23,846 nt of DNA from an uncultured Spirochaetales bacterium (GTDB taxonomy: Bacteria; Spirochaetota; Spirochaetia; Sphaerochaetales; Sphaerochaetaceae): positions 1 to 23,846 of the forward strand of contig CAKQJZ010000027.1 in assembly GCA_934247875.1 (NCBI GenBank). The letters run 5' to 3'. A program made the position numbers and the translations under genes. Below are positions 23,240 to 23,846 of the stretch, in pieces (within the stretch, counting starts at the first letter, position 1; every line of letters begins with the position of its first letter). The notes below the pieces were generated by a model. It saw only the letters and a program-made list of their open reading frames with translations. It did no database searches and was not told where the DNA came from.

Positions 23240-23431
23240 CTATTTCAAGGATTGTATTTCCTTTGTAGATAAGCCAGATGCTTTAGACAGCACTCCGACA
23301 TCTACTCCAGATTTCAATAAGTTGTTTATCATCCTAAGCCTTTCTCTTTCTTCGCCCTTCGCATAACCTTCTCTTCTAGCCTCTTCCTTGAGGCACTTCT
23401 TTACGTATTCTTCACTGAATATGTTAACCAT
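23240..23431 (-). CDS. Rpn-family (PD-(D/E)XK transposase-like) C-terminal fragment, 63 residues
   Basis: The 63 residues match the tail of Rpn/YhgA-like proteins: a charged helix with EEARREGYAKGEERERLRMINNLLKSG, then a short helix-turn-helix-like end GVLSKASGLSTKEIQSL. The nuclease domain is missing. The reading frame stays open for about ten codons above the ATG (S-K-K-I-T-E-I-S-G-A) and then meets a stop, which suggests 5' loss of a once longer gene. However, a perfect TATAAT and a GGAG before the ATG could still allow expression. In E. coli rpn genes a separately translated C-terminal product inhibits the full-length toxin. Whether this one is active or a relic is unknown. Confidence 0.55.
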   Translation of the reverse strand: MVNIFSEEYVKKCLKEEARREGYAKGEERERLRMINNLLKSGVDVGVLSKASGLSTKEIQSLK

Positions 23432-23464
23432 AGCTCCAGATATCTCCGTTATTTTCTTTGATTA

Positions 23465-23493
23465 TAACACTCTTTTACTAGTCAAAAAAACAG
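23465..23493 (-). promoter_or_regulatory. Possible promoter of the Rpn-like fragment
   Basis: On the minus strand there is a perfect TATAAT about 32 bases before the ATG. Seventeen bases upstream is a T-run (TTTTTT), with TTGACT overlapping it at only 13 bases. The T-run also follows a small GGATGCTCATCC hairpin, so it could instead be a terminator tail. Confidence 0.3.
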
Positions 23494-23551
23494 GATGAGC
23501 ATCCGTCGTTATATTCTTTACACAAAAGTAAGCGTAATCTCGACCTGTCTT

Positions 23552-23584
23552 AAAATTAAAAATGCCCAGTGCTAGACTGGACAT
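23552..23584 (-). terminator. Terminator of the right-end partial gene
   Basis: On the minus strand ATGTCCAGT (23576-23584) pairs with ACTGGGCAT (23562-23570) over nine positions with one G-U and a five-base loop, followed by TTTTTAATTTT. It lies 33 bases past the stop of the gene at 23617. Confidence 0.8.
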
Positions 23585-23616
23585 GCATGGAAAATAGTAA
23601 TCTCAACAACACATTA

Positions 23617-23846
23617 TTATTTGTTCTTCTTGCCCCTGAGAACATAAGGTTCTGTTCTTCCAGCAGCAGGAGCTGCAGAAGCAAGTCCTGCTATATAGTC
23701 TCTTGCATCAGCAAGATCGCAATGCCCTGGGAGAATGCTTCTCCAGCCCTTAATATCATCATCTTCAATGTAAGCGAAAAATAAAGCACTATCCCCAAAA
23801 ATCACTGCAATAGTTATCTTGTTAAGCCGGGAGAAATATTGAACAT
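23617..23846 (-). CDS. 3' end of an unidentified gene running off the window
   Basis: The reading frame is open from the window edge to the stop at 23617, giving about 75 C-terminal residues. A GTG at 23803-23805 exists, but the frame is open upstream with plausible residues (QYFSRLNKITIAVIFGDSALFFAYIE), so it is probably internal. The visible part has a strand-like start, the acidic EDDDIKGW, then LPGHCDLADARDYIAGLASAAPAAGRTEP and a basic GKKNK end. I do not recognise the family. The strong terminator downstream supports a real gene end. Confidence 0.6.
   Translation of the reverse strand, partial: VQYFSRLNKITIAVIFGDSALFFAYIEDDDIKGWRSILPGHCDLADARDYIAGLASAAPAAGRTEPYVLRGKKNK

Noticed and set aside
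23569..23784. 71-codon plus-strand frame over the right-end gene
   Set aside because: It is Cys- and Ser-rich with no family resemblance, lies antisense to a frame ending at a proper terminator, and crosses that terminator hairpin.
1..23846. tRNA or rRNA genes, CRISPR arrays, complete insertion sequences
   Set aside because: I saw no T-loop/cloverleaf pattern, no regularly spaced repeats and no terminal inverted repeats with a transposase; the only mobile-type trace is the Rpn tail.

Overview
The window is a compact, bacterial, mostly minus-strand block of about 24 kb with moderate-to-low GC, short intergenic gaps and many 1-11 base gene overlaps. The gene content fits an anaerobic, fermentative diderm: two [FeFe]-hydrogenase-type proteins, the NADH sensor Rex, separate SecD, SecF and YajC, and GroEL. 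I favour a spirochaete, possibly Sphaerochaeta-like. Reasons are the style of the Sec proteins, an Rpn-type tail protein at the right end, and a Firmicutes-like T-box leader, which would suit a lineage known for gene exchange with Clostridia. This assignment is inference; there is no rRNA here to confirm it.

Layout on the minus strand, in transcription order. (a) 20993-19113: a small membrane-anchored protein, a dolichol/phytol-kinase-like membrane protein and a DUF92 (VTE6-like) membrane protein, followed by groEL (19028-17397) with its own likely promoter. (b) 15746-10809: yajC, secD, secF, ispH and rex, tightly coupled, with a promoter before yajC and an intrinsic terminator after rex. (c) 10637-5709: a small [2Fe-2S] protein, a sensory-type [FeFe] hydrogenase with a PAS domain, a SpoIIE/PP2C phosphatase, a second [2Fe-2S] protein and a catalytic-type [FeFe] hydrogenase, then the methionine sulfoxide reductase msrC. 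(d) 5192-286: a complete tRNA-Thr-type T-box leader, thrS, an M32 carboxypeptidase, pgsA and a HAD phosphatase.

Plus-strand units are a sodium:solute symporter (15910-17340), which meets groEL at a bidirectional terminator, and argR-pgi (21114-23160), preceded by an ARG-box-like palindrome. The right end holds a 63-codon Rpn-like C-terminal fragment and the 3' end of an unidentified minus-strand gene. The left end holds a minus-strand promoter followed directly by a strong hairpin, leading out of the window.

The most interesting parts are the hydrogenase sensor/phosphatase/enzyme operon, which looks like a complete sense-and-respond unit beside rex, and the T-box, in which specifier, UGGA bulge, antiterminator and competing terminator can all be read from the sequence.
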